Shown here one piece after another: positions 42,876 to 55,548 of a DNA stretch of 64,000 nt. The first letter of the stretch is position 1, and every line of letters starts with the position of its first letter. The notes below the pieces were generated by a model. It had not been told where the DNA came from. It saw only the letters and a program-made list of their open reading frames with translations, and did not search any database. The position numbers were made by a program, and so were the translations under genes. The DNA comes from Sugiyamaella lignohabitans (lineage: Eukaryota > Ascomycota > Dipodascomycetes > Dipodascales > Trichomonascaceae), in NCBI RefSeq assembly GCF_001640025.1, contig NC_031672.1:620001-684000 (forward strand), written 5' to 3'.

Positions 42876-42931
42876 GGTCTGGAAACAGGTGTGTGTTTAA
42901 AGCAATAAATAATGTAGATTTTGAAAGGGTG

Positions 42932-45021
42932 TTATTTGGCGGTTTCTCGCTGAGTTTTGAGGATGCGGACCTCGGTGTCGAGTTTGTCGAGCTGTTTTTT
43001 GGCTTCGAGGAGCACGCTGATGGATTGTTGGAGAGACTCGAATTTGGCAGTGACTTTGGCCGTCGGCATTGTGGGTCGTGAAGGCAGTCCCAGTTCGTTA
43101 AGCACACCAGAGACTTTGGCTTGAACTGTCGCTTTGAGAGTGGTGATTTTACTTGATCGTAAACTCACGCCGGGACTCAGTTTGTCGTGGTACGAGATAC
43201 CATAGGCCGCTTCCTCTTTAGCAGTCAGTTTCTTCTGAATAAGTTGTGCTACAGCAGCTGCCCCAGTCTTCTTGTCTTTATCAGCTCCACCAGATGGTGT
43301 TGCAGATGCTGCTTTTTCCGAATCTTTCTCGTTCTTAACTCGTTGTCCGGTCTTATCAGTACTGCCATCAGATGGCTTGCCTTTATTCTTTTCATCGGAT
43401 TTCGTCTTAGTTGGCGTATCGTGTGAACTCTTATTAGAGGCACCAGGTCCGGTTGACGCTGATGCTGAGACTGATGAGACTGATCCATCGACTACAGGAG
43501 ACTGTTCAGCCGACTCATGTGAAGGACTACCAGGAACAGACGAGGTAGCGTCTTTGCGTTTCCTCGTTTTGTCGGTGGTAAGCAGTGTACTTGTTAATTG
43601 CGCCAGACCCTGACTGGATTGATACTGAGCAATTGATCCTGATGCCTGTGGAGCATCCAGCAGTTTCAATAGCTCGGCTCGTTCCATCAACATTCTCTCG
43701 GCTGCAGCTTCAAGTTTACGTGATTCAATCACAAGTGCTTCCTCTTCAGCAATCTCTGCAGGACTCCGTTTCAGCAGATTCTCTAAATGCGCCTTACGCT
43801 GTAATTCATTCGATTTCGAAAACTTCATTTGTTTATAAAGATCCTCTTCAGCAGGACTCAGAGCAATACCCGACCGAGTCTGCTGGAGTTTAAGCAGTGC
43901 CCTGCACACCCCGTAAAACCGCAATTTCAGGTCTTCAATTGTACGAGATGCTTGTGTATCTGGCGCTGCTACTGCTCCCGTCTTCTCTTGGTTCTCTTCA
44001 GCAGTCTTCTCAATTTTCTTCTCGTCATTTGATTTATCTGCTGCAGCATCTTTGCTGCTGTCGTCATCGTCCTTCCCAGATGACTCCTTGTCGTCTGAAC
44101 TCTTAACATCTGCATTCTCAGGCTCTTCTTCATCGACGTCCATAGCATCAGCATCGGCATCTTCTTTTGATTCGTTTTTATCTGCCTCGTCCGAGCTATC
44201 AACGTCGCTTCCCTGCTCTTTCTCAGCTTTCTTCTCATCAGAATCTTCACCTTCAGCCTTTTCGTTCTGGCCATCTTTCTTCTCGTTGTCATTACTGCTA
44301 TCCTTAGCAAAATCGTACCTGTCGTGGATAACTACCCACCTCAAATCATACTCTTTACACAACCCGAATAAATAGCACGTCTCATCATAGCTCCAGCTGT
44401 CGTCCGCGAACGCCTCGTCATAATCCTGTCTATCAAATCTCGGCACGCGAATCGACTGGCTATATTTCGCAAACGGATACTCCTCATCCTCCTGATGAGC
44501 TGCTCCACGCACCCAGTGGTGCAACACCAGACCGTCCTCTCTGGCTTGGTTCTTGAACCCCGACCACACCCTGTTCTTGTTAGCTGCTGTTGTGGATCTG
44601 CCTCCGGCGGCTGGGGCTCCGCCCCAGACCCCGCTGCTCCTCTCGCTACGCTCGAGTCGTTTCGTCGAGGGTCCAGGTCTCCTGCGAAGCAGGAGCAACA
44701 GCGTCTGGGGCGGAGCCCCAGCCGCCGGAGGCTCGTACCCGCGGTGGTGGACTTACCATGGCGTCGTTTTCTGTCTCCAGGTAGGTCTGTCCTTGAACTT
44801 GTTTTGTGTAATGGCGATAGGAGGCGTGTTTTCGCCCAAGAGGCTGTATAGTTCACGCTGCATTCCGTCTGGAGGGTTAGTACGGGCGGGACTGGCTCGC
44901 GAGAAGGCCAATACTTACCCATTTTTTTCATGGCAGACTCTGTTTTCTGTCGTTTGGCCACCGGCGGCTTGGGTGCCGGTCGGCTGGGCAAATTCAACAC
45001 GTCTCTGACGTCGGACGACAT
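42932..45021 (-). CDS. SWC4: SWR1/NuA4 subunit Swc4 (DMAP1 homologue), 3 exons
   Basis: Exons 44919-45021, 44757-44868 and 42932-44570 encode 617 residues. Intron 1 is 50 nt (GTAAGT, TACTAAC, CAG); intron 2 is 186 nt (GTAAGT, CAGCTAAC, ACAG). Spliced protein: MSSDVRDVLNLPSR, then DGMQRELYSLLGENTPPIAI, which is the family N-terminal signature, then TTPWVWSGFKNQ and LHHWVRGA. The SANT/Myb-like domain lies near 125-175 (SWSYDETCYLFGLCKEYDLRW, VIHDRYDF). A long acidic segment (DSSDEADKNESKEDADADAMD) separates it from the C-terminal DMAP1 region (RSSKITTLKATVQAKVSGVLNELGL). Swc4 is shared by the SWR1 H2A.Z-exchange and NuA4 complexes. S. cerevisiae Swc4 is 476 residues; the excess is the acidic and Ser/Lys-rich linkers. 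The terminal exon alone would miss the N-terminal signature. Confidence 0.93.
44600..44732. repeat. Bipartite repeat filling SWC4 intron 2
   Basis: 133 bp of a 186 nt intron. It has CTGGGGCTCCGCCCCAG on both sides, the spacer TTTCGTCGAGGGTCCAGG, and CTCCTGCGAAGCAGGAG on the right. On the transcribed strand, 24 nt separate the start of the donor site from the element, and about 15 nt separate the element from the CTAAC branch point. Confidence 0.93.
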
Positions 45022-45118
45022 GACTTCAGCTCGACCAATGTTACAGTTACAAGTACAACTGATGCAGTTCTCGTGAAGTTTGGATCCCAAATAGGAATAT
45101 GAGCCTCACCCAAGCCTC

Positions 45119-45266
45119 GCCTCCAGCGGCTCGTATTCCTCAGTGGTAAAGGTTGTCAGAGCTGTAATTCCGAATAAAATCAAATATCAACTTTTCTTCG
45201 CCACCCCACGCCGGTCGCGAAGCGACCACAACGGGGTCTGGGGCAGCGCCCCAGCCGCCGGAGGCA
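45119..45266. repeat. Decayed bipartite repeat between SWC4 and YTM1
   Basis: The full right-type arm at 45213-45266 has a GGTCGCGAAGCGACC hairpin module and CTGGGGC-AGC-GCCCCAG. Opposite it only a terminus remains, GCCTCCAGCGGCT at 45119-45131. The overall span of 148 bp matches complete elements. It lies in the divergent SWC4/YTM1 promoter. Confidence 0.75.
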
Positions 45267-45385
45267 GTCTGACACTCCCCTTCCGTGTGTGGTGTACACT
45301 GCAGGGTCCTAGAGATCGTGGTGGGTTAGGAGAGTGAAATTTCGAAAAAAAAATTTAGCCGTGCGAAGAAGTGCACAAAAAATAT

Positions 45386-46810
45386 ATGTCTGGAATCAGC
45401 GCTGGATATCACAATTCTTCGTCAAGAGGTGTGTATAATAGCAGTTCAGACATGTCCGAGGGTGCTAATACAAGACAGGTGCAAATCCGCCTGGTCACAC
45501 GGGATACAGAGCTTCAGGTTCCCGATGCTCCTTTATATGTTCCTGTCAGTTTGAAGAGATACGGTCTTTCAGAGGTTGTCAACCAGCTACTGGACCAAGA
45601 TACTCCCATTCCATTTGATTTCTTGATCGATGGTAAACTTCTCAGATCTTCTTTAGATGGATATTTGATTGCCAACGGTCTCAGTAACGAAACTACCATC
45701 ACTTTAGAATACGCGCGATCCATTCTCCCCCCTTCGTTTCTTGCGTCATTTGCCCATCAAGACTGGGTGTCTGCTGTGTCCATTAGCAGAAACAAAGCCA
45801 CTCAAAAGATTGCAACTGGTTCATATGACGGTGTAGTAAGGCTATGGAACCACTCGGGTTCTGTAACCCACCAGCTGGTTGGCCACAATGCTGCTGTCAA
45901 GGCTGTTCAATGGACTGATGCCAGTCGATTAGTGTCAGGAGGTTCAGATAGAATCCTGTACCTATGGAAATTCGCAAACAATAACAGCAATGAAGAAACG
46001 CATGATAATGATGATGAAGACGATGAAGACGCTGCTTCTGGAAAGAAAGGATCAATTGTAGCAGTTCTACAGGGCCACACTGCTTCTGTAGACGATCTGG
46101 CTTATAACAAATCCACCAAGCAAATCGTGTCTGCCTCTGCTGATAGCACCTTGAAAGTGTGGTCTTCCAACTATAAAGAACTTCCTGCTGCCGAGACACT
46201 TGCCAAGTCATCATCCACAGCATCTCAAAAACGTCGTCGAGTCGCAGCTGCGTCTCTGACATCTTCTCGTACCCGAGGAGCTCTGTCGACTCTGACAGGC
46301 CACTCTGCACCAGTCACTGGTGTAGTATATCACCATACGGACAACCATGTGGTATACTCTGTTTCTCAAGATCATACTGTGAGAACCTGGGATACTGCCA
46401 CTGAGTCCCTTGTCGATACCAAGACCACATCGTTCCCACTGCTGTCCATCGCCAGCTTGGGTCCACATACTGGACTTCTGGCATGTGGCTCGTCAGCACG
46501 TCACATCACTCTTATAGACCCCAGAACCACCACTACCACCTCGCAGGCACAACTCATCGGCCACACGAACTTCGTAGTCTCACTGGCTCCTTCCCCCGAC
46601 AACCACTACATGTTCTGCTCCGGCTCGCACGACGGCACCACCCGTATCTGGGACGTACGGGCCCAAAAGTCTGTCTATGTCATCTCTCGCGAGTCCGGCG
46701 AATCGCCCACCGCCGTCTACGGCGTCGACTGGGACACCACCGTCGGCATCGCCAGCGCCGGCCAGGACAAGAAGCTCCAAATCAACTCTGCTGCCTTCAG
46801 CAAAAAGTAA
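45386..46810 (+). CDS. YTM1: Ribosome biogenesis WD40 protein Ytm1 (WDR12)
   Basis: 474 residues from the first in-frame ATG (45386); an internal ATG at 45452 (MSEGANTRQVQIRL) aligns better with the start of known Ytm1 proteins and has a better -3 base, so the true start may be there. The NLE/ubiquitin-like domain follows (QIRLVTRDTELQVPDAPLYVPVSLKRYGLSEVV, FDFLIDGKLLRSSL, LEYARSILPPSFLASFAHQDW). Seven WD repeats come next, with an acidic insertion (HDNDDEDDEDAA) between blades. Ytm1 forms the Nop7-Erb1-Ytm1 complex, needed for 27S pre-rRNA processing, and is removed from pre-60S particles by Rea1. It converges on GFA1. Confidence 0.94.
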   Translation: MSGISAGYHNSSSRGVYNSSSDMSEGANTRQVQIRLVTRDTELQVPDAPLYVPVSLKRYGLSEVVNQLLDQDTPIPFDFLIDGKLLRSSLDGYLIANGLSNETTITLEYARSILPPSFLASFAHQDWVSAVSISRNKATQKIATGSYDGVVRLWNHSGSVTHQLVGHNAAVKAVQWTDASRLVSGGSDRILYLWKFANNNSNEETHDNDDEDDEDAASGKKGSIVAVLQGHTASVDDLAYNKSTKQIVSASADSTLKVWSSNYKELPAAETLAKSSSTASQKRRRVAAASLTSSRTRGALSTLTGHSAPVTGVVYHHTDNHVVYSVSQDHTVRTWDTATESLVDTKTTSFPLLSIASLGPHTGLLACGSSARHITLIDPRTTTTTSQAQLIGHTNFVVSLAPSPDNHYMFCSGSHDGTTRIWDVRAQKSVYVISRESGESPTAVYGVDWDTTVGIASAGQDKKLQINSAAFSKK

Positions 46811-46857
46811 TCTCCCCTGTATTTATAGAATTCATGCATCCGTCCTTCTGTCGTCGT

Positions 46858-47177
46858 GCCTCCGGCGGCTGGGGCTCCGCCCCAGACCCCGTGGCTCCTC
46901 TCGCTGCGCTCGAGTCGTTGCGGGGGGTCCCAGCAGCTCGAGGAGGGCTGTTGTGTTGGAGGTGTAAAAACCAAAAATTAGTTGAGTCAGAGGGTCCGAG
47001 CATGCTGCGAAGACAGCTCAACCAGGTCTGGGGCGGAGCCCTAGCCGCCAGAGGCACGAGGACTCCCTGTGTATCAGCTTTGAGATACAATAAAATTCAA
47101 ATCGAGTCAGTGCGTCCGAGCAGCTCGCAAAGCGAGCACAACCAGGGTCTGGGGCGGAGCCCCAGCCGCCGGAGGCA
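46858..47177. repeat. Three-arm repeat cluster between YTM1 and GFA1
   Basis: One left-type arm (46858-46917) begins 48 bp after the YTM1 stop. Two right-type arms (about 47004-47056 and 47121-47177) follow; the last ends 121 bp from the GFA1 stop. The two right arms and about 20 bp of flank on each side are a direct duplication: GAGTCAG..GTCCGAGCA precedes both and GGCACGAGG follows both. The first copy is more decayed. Confidence 0.88.
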
Positions 47178-47297
47178 CGAGGGGGACCGGTGAGTGTGGT
47201 TTGAGATATAAATAACAACTAATTACATGAAATTAAACAAAATCGTTACAGGACCTATTACTACTACATTAAGCGACGGGCGAGTGGACCCGGCAAT

Positions 47298-49725
<2,428 letters not shown>

Positions 49726-51081
49726 GATTTCTCAGTTGCACTTCACTTTTTCAATTCCAAATTTACAAACAAATTCAAATTATTCAATGGTGTTGGTCAA
49801 CTAGGATCAATGTAGAGCACAGTAAAGGAAAAAAAATCAAACCGGGGCGGCTGGTGCTCGTTTTATTTATTTATATTCGGATCACTCCAGTTTGGTCGGG
49901 GCTAGCATAAAACAAGAGGGTAGGGGCTGAGGCACGGTACAAACACGCCAAATCATAGCCAGATAGGGCCTGTGAGCGGTAGAGTGGGTGCATGTGAGCT
50001 AAGTTTAGCATCTTTTCCAAGCCTGCTGCGGCGGTGTTTGTTTGATTAGTACTCGATTGGGAAATTGAAAGCTGCATCGACCTGCATCTCTCTCCAGAGA
50101 ACAAACAAGTTCCTTGGTTTTTCCAGTGGTTATCTCCGGATATCGGTACGAAATCCCAATAGAAAAACAATGTGAACCACGCCTGTGATCGATTTCTCAG
50201 TCCCCAGTCATCCATAAAACTGTTTTACAACCCCAGAGTTCTATGAATGCCAATGGAACATCGGCTGACATCGCTCCGTCTGTCATTGTAACGGCACTCT
50301 TTAATGGGAAAACGGTTAATCAGTTTGTTTATACATTTTTGAAATTCTAGCTAAACCTGATCGTCTCGTGCTTCTAAGCCCATTACCTCAATAATATCAT
50401 CAGAAATCTATTTAAAGTCAATCCATTGGCCGTCGGCCAAGTATGCACTTCCCCTGCAGTCAGAGAGCTATCCTTCCAGCTGAAACAGCGTGCTTATTGC
50501 CATGATTGTATCTATGAATATTATTTATAAATGCTATCTGTAATCCTATTTGTGAACAAGATCTATAAACAAGATAACTGAACAGTAGAAATCAATACCA
50601 CCAGATTCCTTGATTGTAATGAGTCCGACTGTTACACTGAAGTCGGCATCAGGGATGCCGATGCAAGGAAGAAGCCACGAGGTGACGTCTCGTCCTGTCT
50701 ACAAGCGGAGAAATTTAAGGTTGGATCACCGAGACCCGCTATCGTCACCGAAGCGAATCGGCGATCGCTGCTTAAGTGTTTGATCGCCCGTCATTCGCTG
50801 CCAGTTTACTGGGTATAGTTACGGTGGTGCATTGCAGATACGGCTTCCATCGCTCGAGCACCAGGAATCGCTAGTTCACGAACTCGCAACCCGACTGTAA
50901 CCAGATCCATAGCTGCCAGAACAGGGTCTCAGCGACCCTCATCTGTCACCCTACAGTCAATTGCACCGTTTCCCGCCCCCTGCGTAGGTCCTTGGTTGGA
51001 ATCAGCTATGAGCAATCCCATTCTGCAGATGCACGCACGTACGGGATGCTATATTTGGACACTACTCTCCACAGAGGTCCT
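49726..51081. other. Intergenic between the GFA1 start and the next repeat
   Basis: About 1.4 kb. The minus frame 49871-50215 (114 codons) shows no domain, and its 3' end adjoins TTTATTTATTTATATTC, a sequence like that after other genes here, so a small gene is possible but unsupported. Nothing else is recognised. Confidence 0.5.
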
Positions 51082-51217
51082 GCCTCCGGCGGCTGGGGCT
51101 CCGCCCCAGACCCCGTGGCTCCTGCTTCGCAGGAGATCCTGGACCCTCGACGAAACCGACTCGAGCGCAGCGAGAGGAGCAGCGGGGTCTGGGGCGGAGC
51201 CCCAGCCGCCGGAGGCA
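51082..51217. repeat. GC-rich bipartite repeat, last copy, 3' of the Ser-rich protein gene
   Basis: A well-preserved element: the left arm has CTGGGGCTCCGCCCCAG and CTCCTGCTTCGCAGGAG, the spacer GGACCCTCGACGAAACCGAC, and the right arm TCGAGCGCAGCGAGAGGAGC. The outer end is 92 bp from the stop at 51309. No further copy occurs to 64000. Confidence 0.93.
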
Positions 51218-51308
51218 GACCCCCGTCCCCTGATTCATCTCCCGATGTGAACATCGTATGATCTATGTAAATGCGAAATAAATATATGTGCCTGTAGTTG
51301 AGATTGAT

Positions 51309-52952
51309 TCACCGCTTGCTGAGGACCCTTTTGAACTCTTCGTCGCGCTTGGCCCAGATGTCTTCGACGGCTGGGACTTCGGCTACTCCCAGTCCGTAGA
51401 AGTATTGTTGGTAGGGGTCGGTTTTTTCGGCCATTTCGTATATTGAGACGGTTCTGGTCTTTCGGAGGTTGGCAGTCGGTGTGCTGTAGCAGCGACGGCC
51501 CTTGGTGGGACTGCGTCCGAGACTGTCGGTGTCGGTGTCGGAACTACTGTTCTCGCTGTTGCTGCCGAAATCGTCGAACTGTTGGACGTCGGGCTCCTGG
51601 AACCTTATTCGTCTTTGCTGTGTTGGTGATCCTGCGGGAGACTCTTCGGTAAGTGTGTCGACTGTAGTCGTGCTGCCGGTTCTGCTAGCATTGACCACAG
51701 TCAGTCTTGTATTGTCTTCATAACCGGGAAGTGCAAACTTGGATGATGGTGGCACTGTCAATGTCGACGAGTCTGAGTTGGATCGAGGTTCATGAATCTG
51801 TGATTGTGCTTGTGTTTGTGCTGTTGAATGGGTTGGTGCTCTGGATTCGGCAGGTTTGGTGTCTCGTTGTTTAGGTACAGAAAGCACCTGGCCGTCTTCA
51901 TTGACGAAGGTGCTTCGTCGCTTCACTTGCGAACACTTTCTGGTATAGATATCGCTGCTGCTGTCTATTGTCGGCTTCTTCTCAACAGCAGACGGTACAT
52001 GCATCCATTCGGCTCCTGATTTTGGAGGGCTTCTGGAAGGTGACGAGAGAATGCGGTGGGGGGGCACCTTTGGCGGAATTCCTGCATATATTCCTTGCTG
52101 TTCTTGAGCATCGCTCATCTTACTTTCTTCGTAATATTGTCTTGTATGACGGCCTGTGTATTGACGGTACTCAAAACTGGGCTTCTTCTTAGGTTGTGTT
52201 TGATGCAGTCTGTCCATGATATTCCCAGATTGCTCTTTTGGAGAAGAAACTGCTTGAGGCTGAGATCGCCTCTGATGTCCATTATTTGAATTCTGGTTTA
52301 CCTCCGAAGCTGGGGCTGAGTACACTTTCTGATGTGTGCTATTATTAGTCTTGGGTGCTGCCACCAGAAAGTCAAAATCAGCTGTCTGCGATGATGGTCG
52401 GATTACTACGCTTGTCTTTTCACTGACTTGAGCAGTATGTGGCCTTATATCTACTGCTTCCACCATACGAGGAAGGTCGTCTTGGCTGACCCGGTACCGA
52501 GGCGCATTTTTCATGATACTAGGCAGATGCTCTTTCGACCATCGACGGCTGGCAAACTCCTCATCACTAGTTGAATCTTTGGGTGACCAAGAAGAAACCG
52601 AAGTTGGTGGGGAGAATGAACTACCGCCATCAGACGAAATTGAGCTCTCGTTATCAGCAGGCGACCCTGGTCGTGGCCCACTGATCCTTCTTAATGCATA
52701 ACCCAGTTCATGATTCTCCTGCGGGAAATTATCGATAGTAGACAATTGGGAAACTGACATTGCTTTTGGTTTATGGCCCTTGATAAATCTTGGTTTGGTC
52801 TCGTCTCGCTGTAAGAGATAACTTTCTCGAAATATAAAATCCTCTGGCTGGTTGGGGTCACGAGTGTAAGTAGTGAAAATATCTCGATGTAAATATTTGC
52901 GAAGTTGTATGCTATCAGAAGCAGCAACCGCAGCTATGGCACCGACCGCCAT
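51309..52952 (-). CDS. Unrecognised Ser-rich fungal protein
   Basis: 547 residues, ATG at 52952. I do not recognise the family. The N-terminal 55 residues look folded (MAVGAIAAVAASDSIQLRKY, then HRDIFTTYTRDPNQPEDFIF). Most of the rest is low complexity, Ser/Pro/Thr-rich, with many SP/TP and RRxS-like sites (RSTFVNEDG, RCYSTPTANLRKTRTVSIYEM). The last 40 residues look conserved in style: DPYQQYFYGLGVAEVP, then DIWAKRDEEFKR. This suggests a phosphorylated cytoplasmic adaptor, which is inference only. The first ten residues are Ala/Val-rich but too short to call a signal or anchor. Confidence 0.75.
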   Translation of the reverse strand: MAVGAIAAVAASDSIQLRKYLHRDIFTTYTRDPNQPEDFIFRESYLLQRDETKPRFIKGHKPKAMSVSQLSTIDNFPQENHELGYALRRISGPRPGSPADNESSISSDGGSSFSPPTSVSSWSPKDSTSDEEFASRRWSKEHLPSIMKNAPRYRVSQDDLPRMVEAVDIRPHTAQVSEKTSVVIRPSSQTADFDFLVAAPKTNNSTHQKVYSAPASEVNQNSNNGHQRRSQPQAVSSPKEQSGNIMDRLHQTQPKKKPSFEYRQYTGRHTRQYYEESKMSDAQEQQGIYAGIPPKVPPHRILSSPSRSPPKSGAEWMHVPSAVEKKPTIDSSSDIYTRKCSQVKRRSTFVNEDGQVLSVPKQRDTKPAESRAPTHSTAQTQAQSQIHEPRSNSDSSTLTVPPSSKFALPGYEDNTRLTVVNASRTGSTTTVDTLTEESPAGSPTQQRRIRFQEPDVQQFDDFGSNSENSSSDTDTDSLGRSPTKGRRCYSTPTANLRKTRTVSIYEMAEKTDPYQQYFYGLGVAEVPAVEDIWAKRDEEFKRVLSKR

Positions 52953-54141
52953 TTTCTGATAGATATATATTATATTATTTCTGATCCACTTTGACGGTTT
53001 AATTCGCTTGTATCAAATGTTTCTGTCTCAGCTGTACCTAATATTAATGATTTGAATCTTAATTTTCTTTGAACTTGGACGCCCCACTTATTTTATACCC
53101 TTGGTTTTCTTTAAAAATATTTTCGCTCTCTCCAATCTTAATATATAATTCGACTTTTATCTCCAGTTAGCATCCACTTGCTTTGCCAACTTATATATCG
53201 GCATTAACCTGCTTATGTACTAGTGTCCCCAGCTGATCTTTGCTTCGCCAACATGCGTTCAACACAGCCAACCGACTTATTTCCTTCCACAAAAAGTTGT
53301 ACAACCAGTCCCTGGAAGAGTGACTCCCATGCAATACTCCCTTCTGGCAATACTGGCCAAAGCCATTGGTCCTAGTCCTAGCCATAAAACCTAAAACGCC
53401 TGCTATTCTATGCATAGATGGCTGGATCATGCATATTCAGGGGGCTGGTAACGGGCGATGCATGCGTTATCGTGATAAGCGCATCGCATCCAAAATATGG
53501 GGGCAGGTGAAAATGACGAATGGGGACTGTCACCCAGCCACCTAATTCGAAAAGCCAGAAAAGTTCAGAAATATTTGGACTCGGTAACCATTTGTGAGGA
53601 ACTACGATAAATGCTTATAGGACCTGTTATAGATGATGTTATAGAGATGAACATTTCAAATACTACTGCAAGTGTGCACTCGCATTAGGGCTGGGGTGTA
53701 TGCAGTTGTGCAGCCTAGATCAGCAGGGACGAAACAGTGGCATTAAATTGTGGACCACCTGAAAACCATGAAGTTGTGAATAAACTTTAATGCTGTTTCC
53801 GCTGAAACGTGATGCGTTGCGTTTCGGGCGATTGCAGTGTTCATAATTCGCAAGCTATTTTATAGGGATATAAATTGTTAATAAATTAAATATATTGCTT
53901 CTAGATCAGATGAAGTTGATATAACCAGAGTTTGGAAACTGACATGATAATAGTCTCGGATTTTTTAACATTAATATTCTTTTTTTATATGATCCGTGAT
54001 TTAACATAGGAGCAGTATCACGTGTGTCTAGATAAACTTTATGTGCTGTTTCGTCTTAACAAATGTCGCCATAGCTTCTCCGTCACAGACGTGCAGGTAG
54101 ATATTCTATCAAATCGTTTACCTTGAAGCGACTAATTTCGA
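52953..54141. other. Intergenic, 5' of the Ser-rich protein gene
   Basis: 1.2 kb, AT-rich with no supported gene; the minus frame 53191-53430 has no recognisable features. It contains the Ser-rich gene promoter and the 3' flank of the MFS gene. Confidence 0.55.
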
Positions 54142-55548
54142 TTAATTTCGCTGAGGATGAAGCTTCAGAATTAACAGCCACATGACTAACATCAGCGATA
54201 ATAAGATGACAGTATAAGGGCCCAAAACTCGTGGGCCGAATTTGTTAGCTATAACGCCGTTTATGAATGGTGGAAGTGCTGCTCCACCGCCGCCTACAGC
54301 AACACAAAACCCAACACCTGCGACGTGCAGATATTTTGGTAGCTTTCTTAAGGCGGATGCAATTATTGTAGGAAATACTGGACCCGAAATGATGCCAAAA
54401 ACAATCGTGAAAGCAACTGAGACCCCTAGCACCGGTACCAACCAGACAATTAGCACTGAGGCAAGAGAGACTAGTATGAAAAAAATCACAAAGTAATCTT
54501 CAGCTTGGAAATGTCCAACTAGAAAGCCCAGTGTCATGCGACCGACAGTCAGTCCTGCCCAGAACCCTGTTGTGACATAGCCCATCTTGTCTTTGGCTCC
54601 GTGGCGTACTTGGATCATAAATGTCGAAATCCAACCCCCAAATGAAACTGATGCTCCCAAATATACAAATAGAGTTATAGAGAGCATCCATACAAGTCTG
54701 TCGCTCACTACTCTCAGCATTATTTTATTGTCATTCGATGCTTCACCTACTGTAGTATCAACGTCATGAGAAGAGTTCTCTATATCTCCTCTCCTTTCTT
54801 CTGTCATGCTATTAGTGACATCTTTTTCAACTTCCTGTTTGTATTTTACTGCCGTTTCTCCCCAGAATGCACTTGCAAATGCCAAAATTGATGTTGCACC
54901 CATGCCAATAAGTAAAAAGTAGCAGTGGTTCCACCTTATACCATGGCCTATCATTGCTGTGAATATTGCTGGACATATTGTGCCTCCTAGACCATAGCAC
55001 CCATGGAGTAGTCCGAGAGCCTCGTTCGAATGTTTTAGACCTCCAACCCAGGAATTGACTGTCGAGTCGATGGAGCCATTGCCGAATCCCGCGATTCCGT
55101 ACATGATAACAAATACAGGAAAAGGTGGTGCTGTACACACTACTATATAGCAGATCACTTGACAACTTGCGCCCATGATACCCACACCACACCTTCCAAT
55201 TAACCTATGAATCTTATCCGAGATTAGTGCTGCTATACTGTAGCCAATGAACGGTGCGAGGAAAGCAAGCGATACAAGAAGATAGTCTAATCCATAGTAG
55301 GGTTCTAACGTCGGTATGAGAACTCCAATTGATGAATCGTTCATACCACAGATAATAAAGCTGTAGTAGCCTGCTGCAACCCTGAAGATGTTTCGAATAG
55401 GATAGTTCCAGTCATATAGATGATCTTCGGGGTCGGACGGAGGTACTGATAAAGTTAGAGTCTCTGTGTTATTCTGTTTGTTTTCCTGATAATCGAGCTC
55501 TCCAGCCGACTTCTGTCTGGCTTCTTCAGCATTAATCTTCTCTGCCAT
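54142..55548 (-). CDS. MFS transporter, BSC6-like group
   Basis: 468 residues from the ATG at 55548. A soluble N-terminus of about 55 residues (Glu/Asn-rich) precedes roughly twelve membrane segments with a central charged loop near 235-270 (KYKQEVEKDVTNSMTEERRGDIE). The motif GIAGFGNGSIDSTVNSWVGG followed by NEALGLLHGCYGLGGTICP is typical of fungal transporters of the BSC6/fucose-permease-like group. RHGAKDKMGYVTTGFWAGLTVGRMTLG opens the C-terminal half. The substrate is unknown. TATATATA at 55611-55618, about 65 bp upstream, is a plausible TATA element. Confidence 0.88.
   Translation of the reverse strand: MAEKINAEEARQKSAGELDYQENKQNNTETLTLSVPPSDPEDHLYDWNYPIRNIFRVAAGYYSFIICGMNDSSIGVLIPTLEPYYGLDYLLVSLAFLAPFIGYSIAALISDKIHRLIGRCGVGIMGASCQVICYIVVCTAPPFPVFVIMYGIAGFGNGSIDSTVNSWVGGLKHSNEALGLLHGCYGLGGTICPAIFTAMIGHGIRWNHCYFLLIGMGATSILAFASAFWGETAVKYKQEVEKDVTNSMTEERRGDIENSSHDVDTTVGEASNDNKIMLRVVSDRLVWMLSITLFVYLGASVSFGGWISTFMIQVRHGAKDKMGYVTTGFWAGLTVGRMTLGFLVGHFQAEDYFVIFFILVSLASVLIVWLVPVLGVSVAFTIVFGIISGPVFPTIIASALRKLPKYLHVAGVGFCVAVGGGGAALPPFINGVIANKFGPRVLGPYTVILLSLMLVMWLLILKLHPQRN

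Noticed and set aside
49843..49862. GGGGCGGCTGGTGCTCG, similar to a repeat arm
   Set aside because: Too short and too diverged, without either hairpin.
49871..50215. Possible small minus-strand gene (114 codons)
   Set aside because: Downstream AT-rich sequence fits a gene end, but the protein has no recognisable feature and the frame is short enough to be random.
52300..52320. CCTCCGAAGCTGGGGCT resembling a repeat end inside the Ser-rich protein gene
   Set aside because: Two mismatches in 17 and no hairpin completion; it is coding sequence (APASEVN) and is most simply chance.
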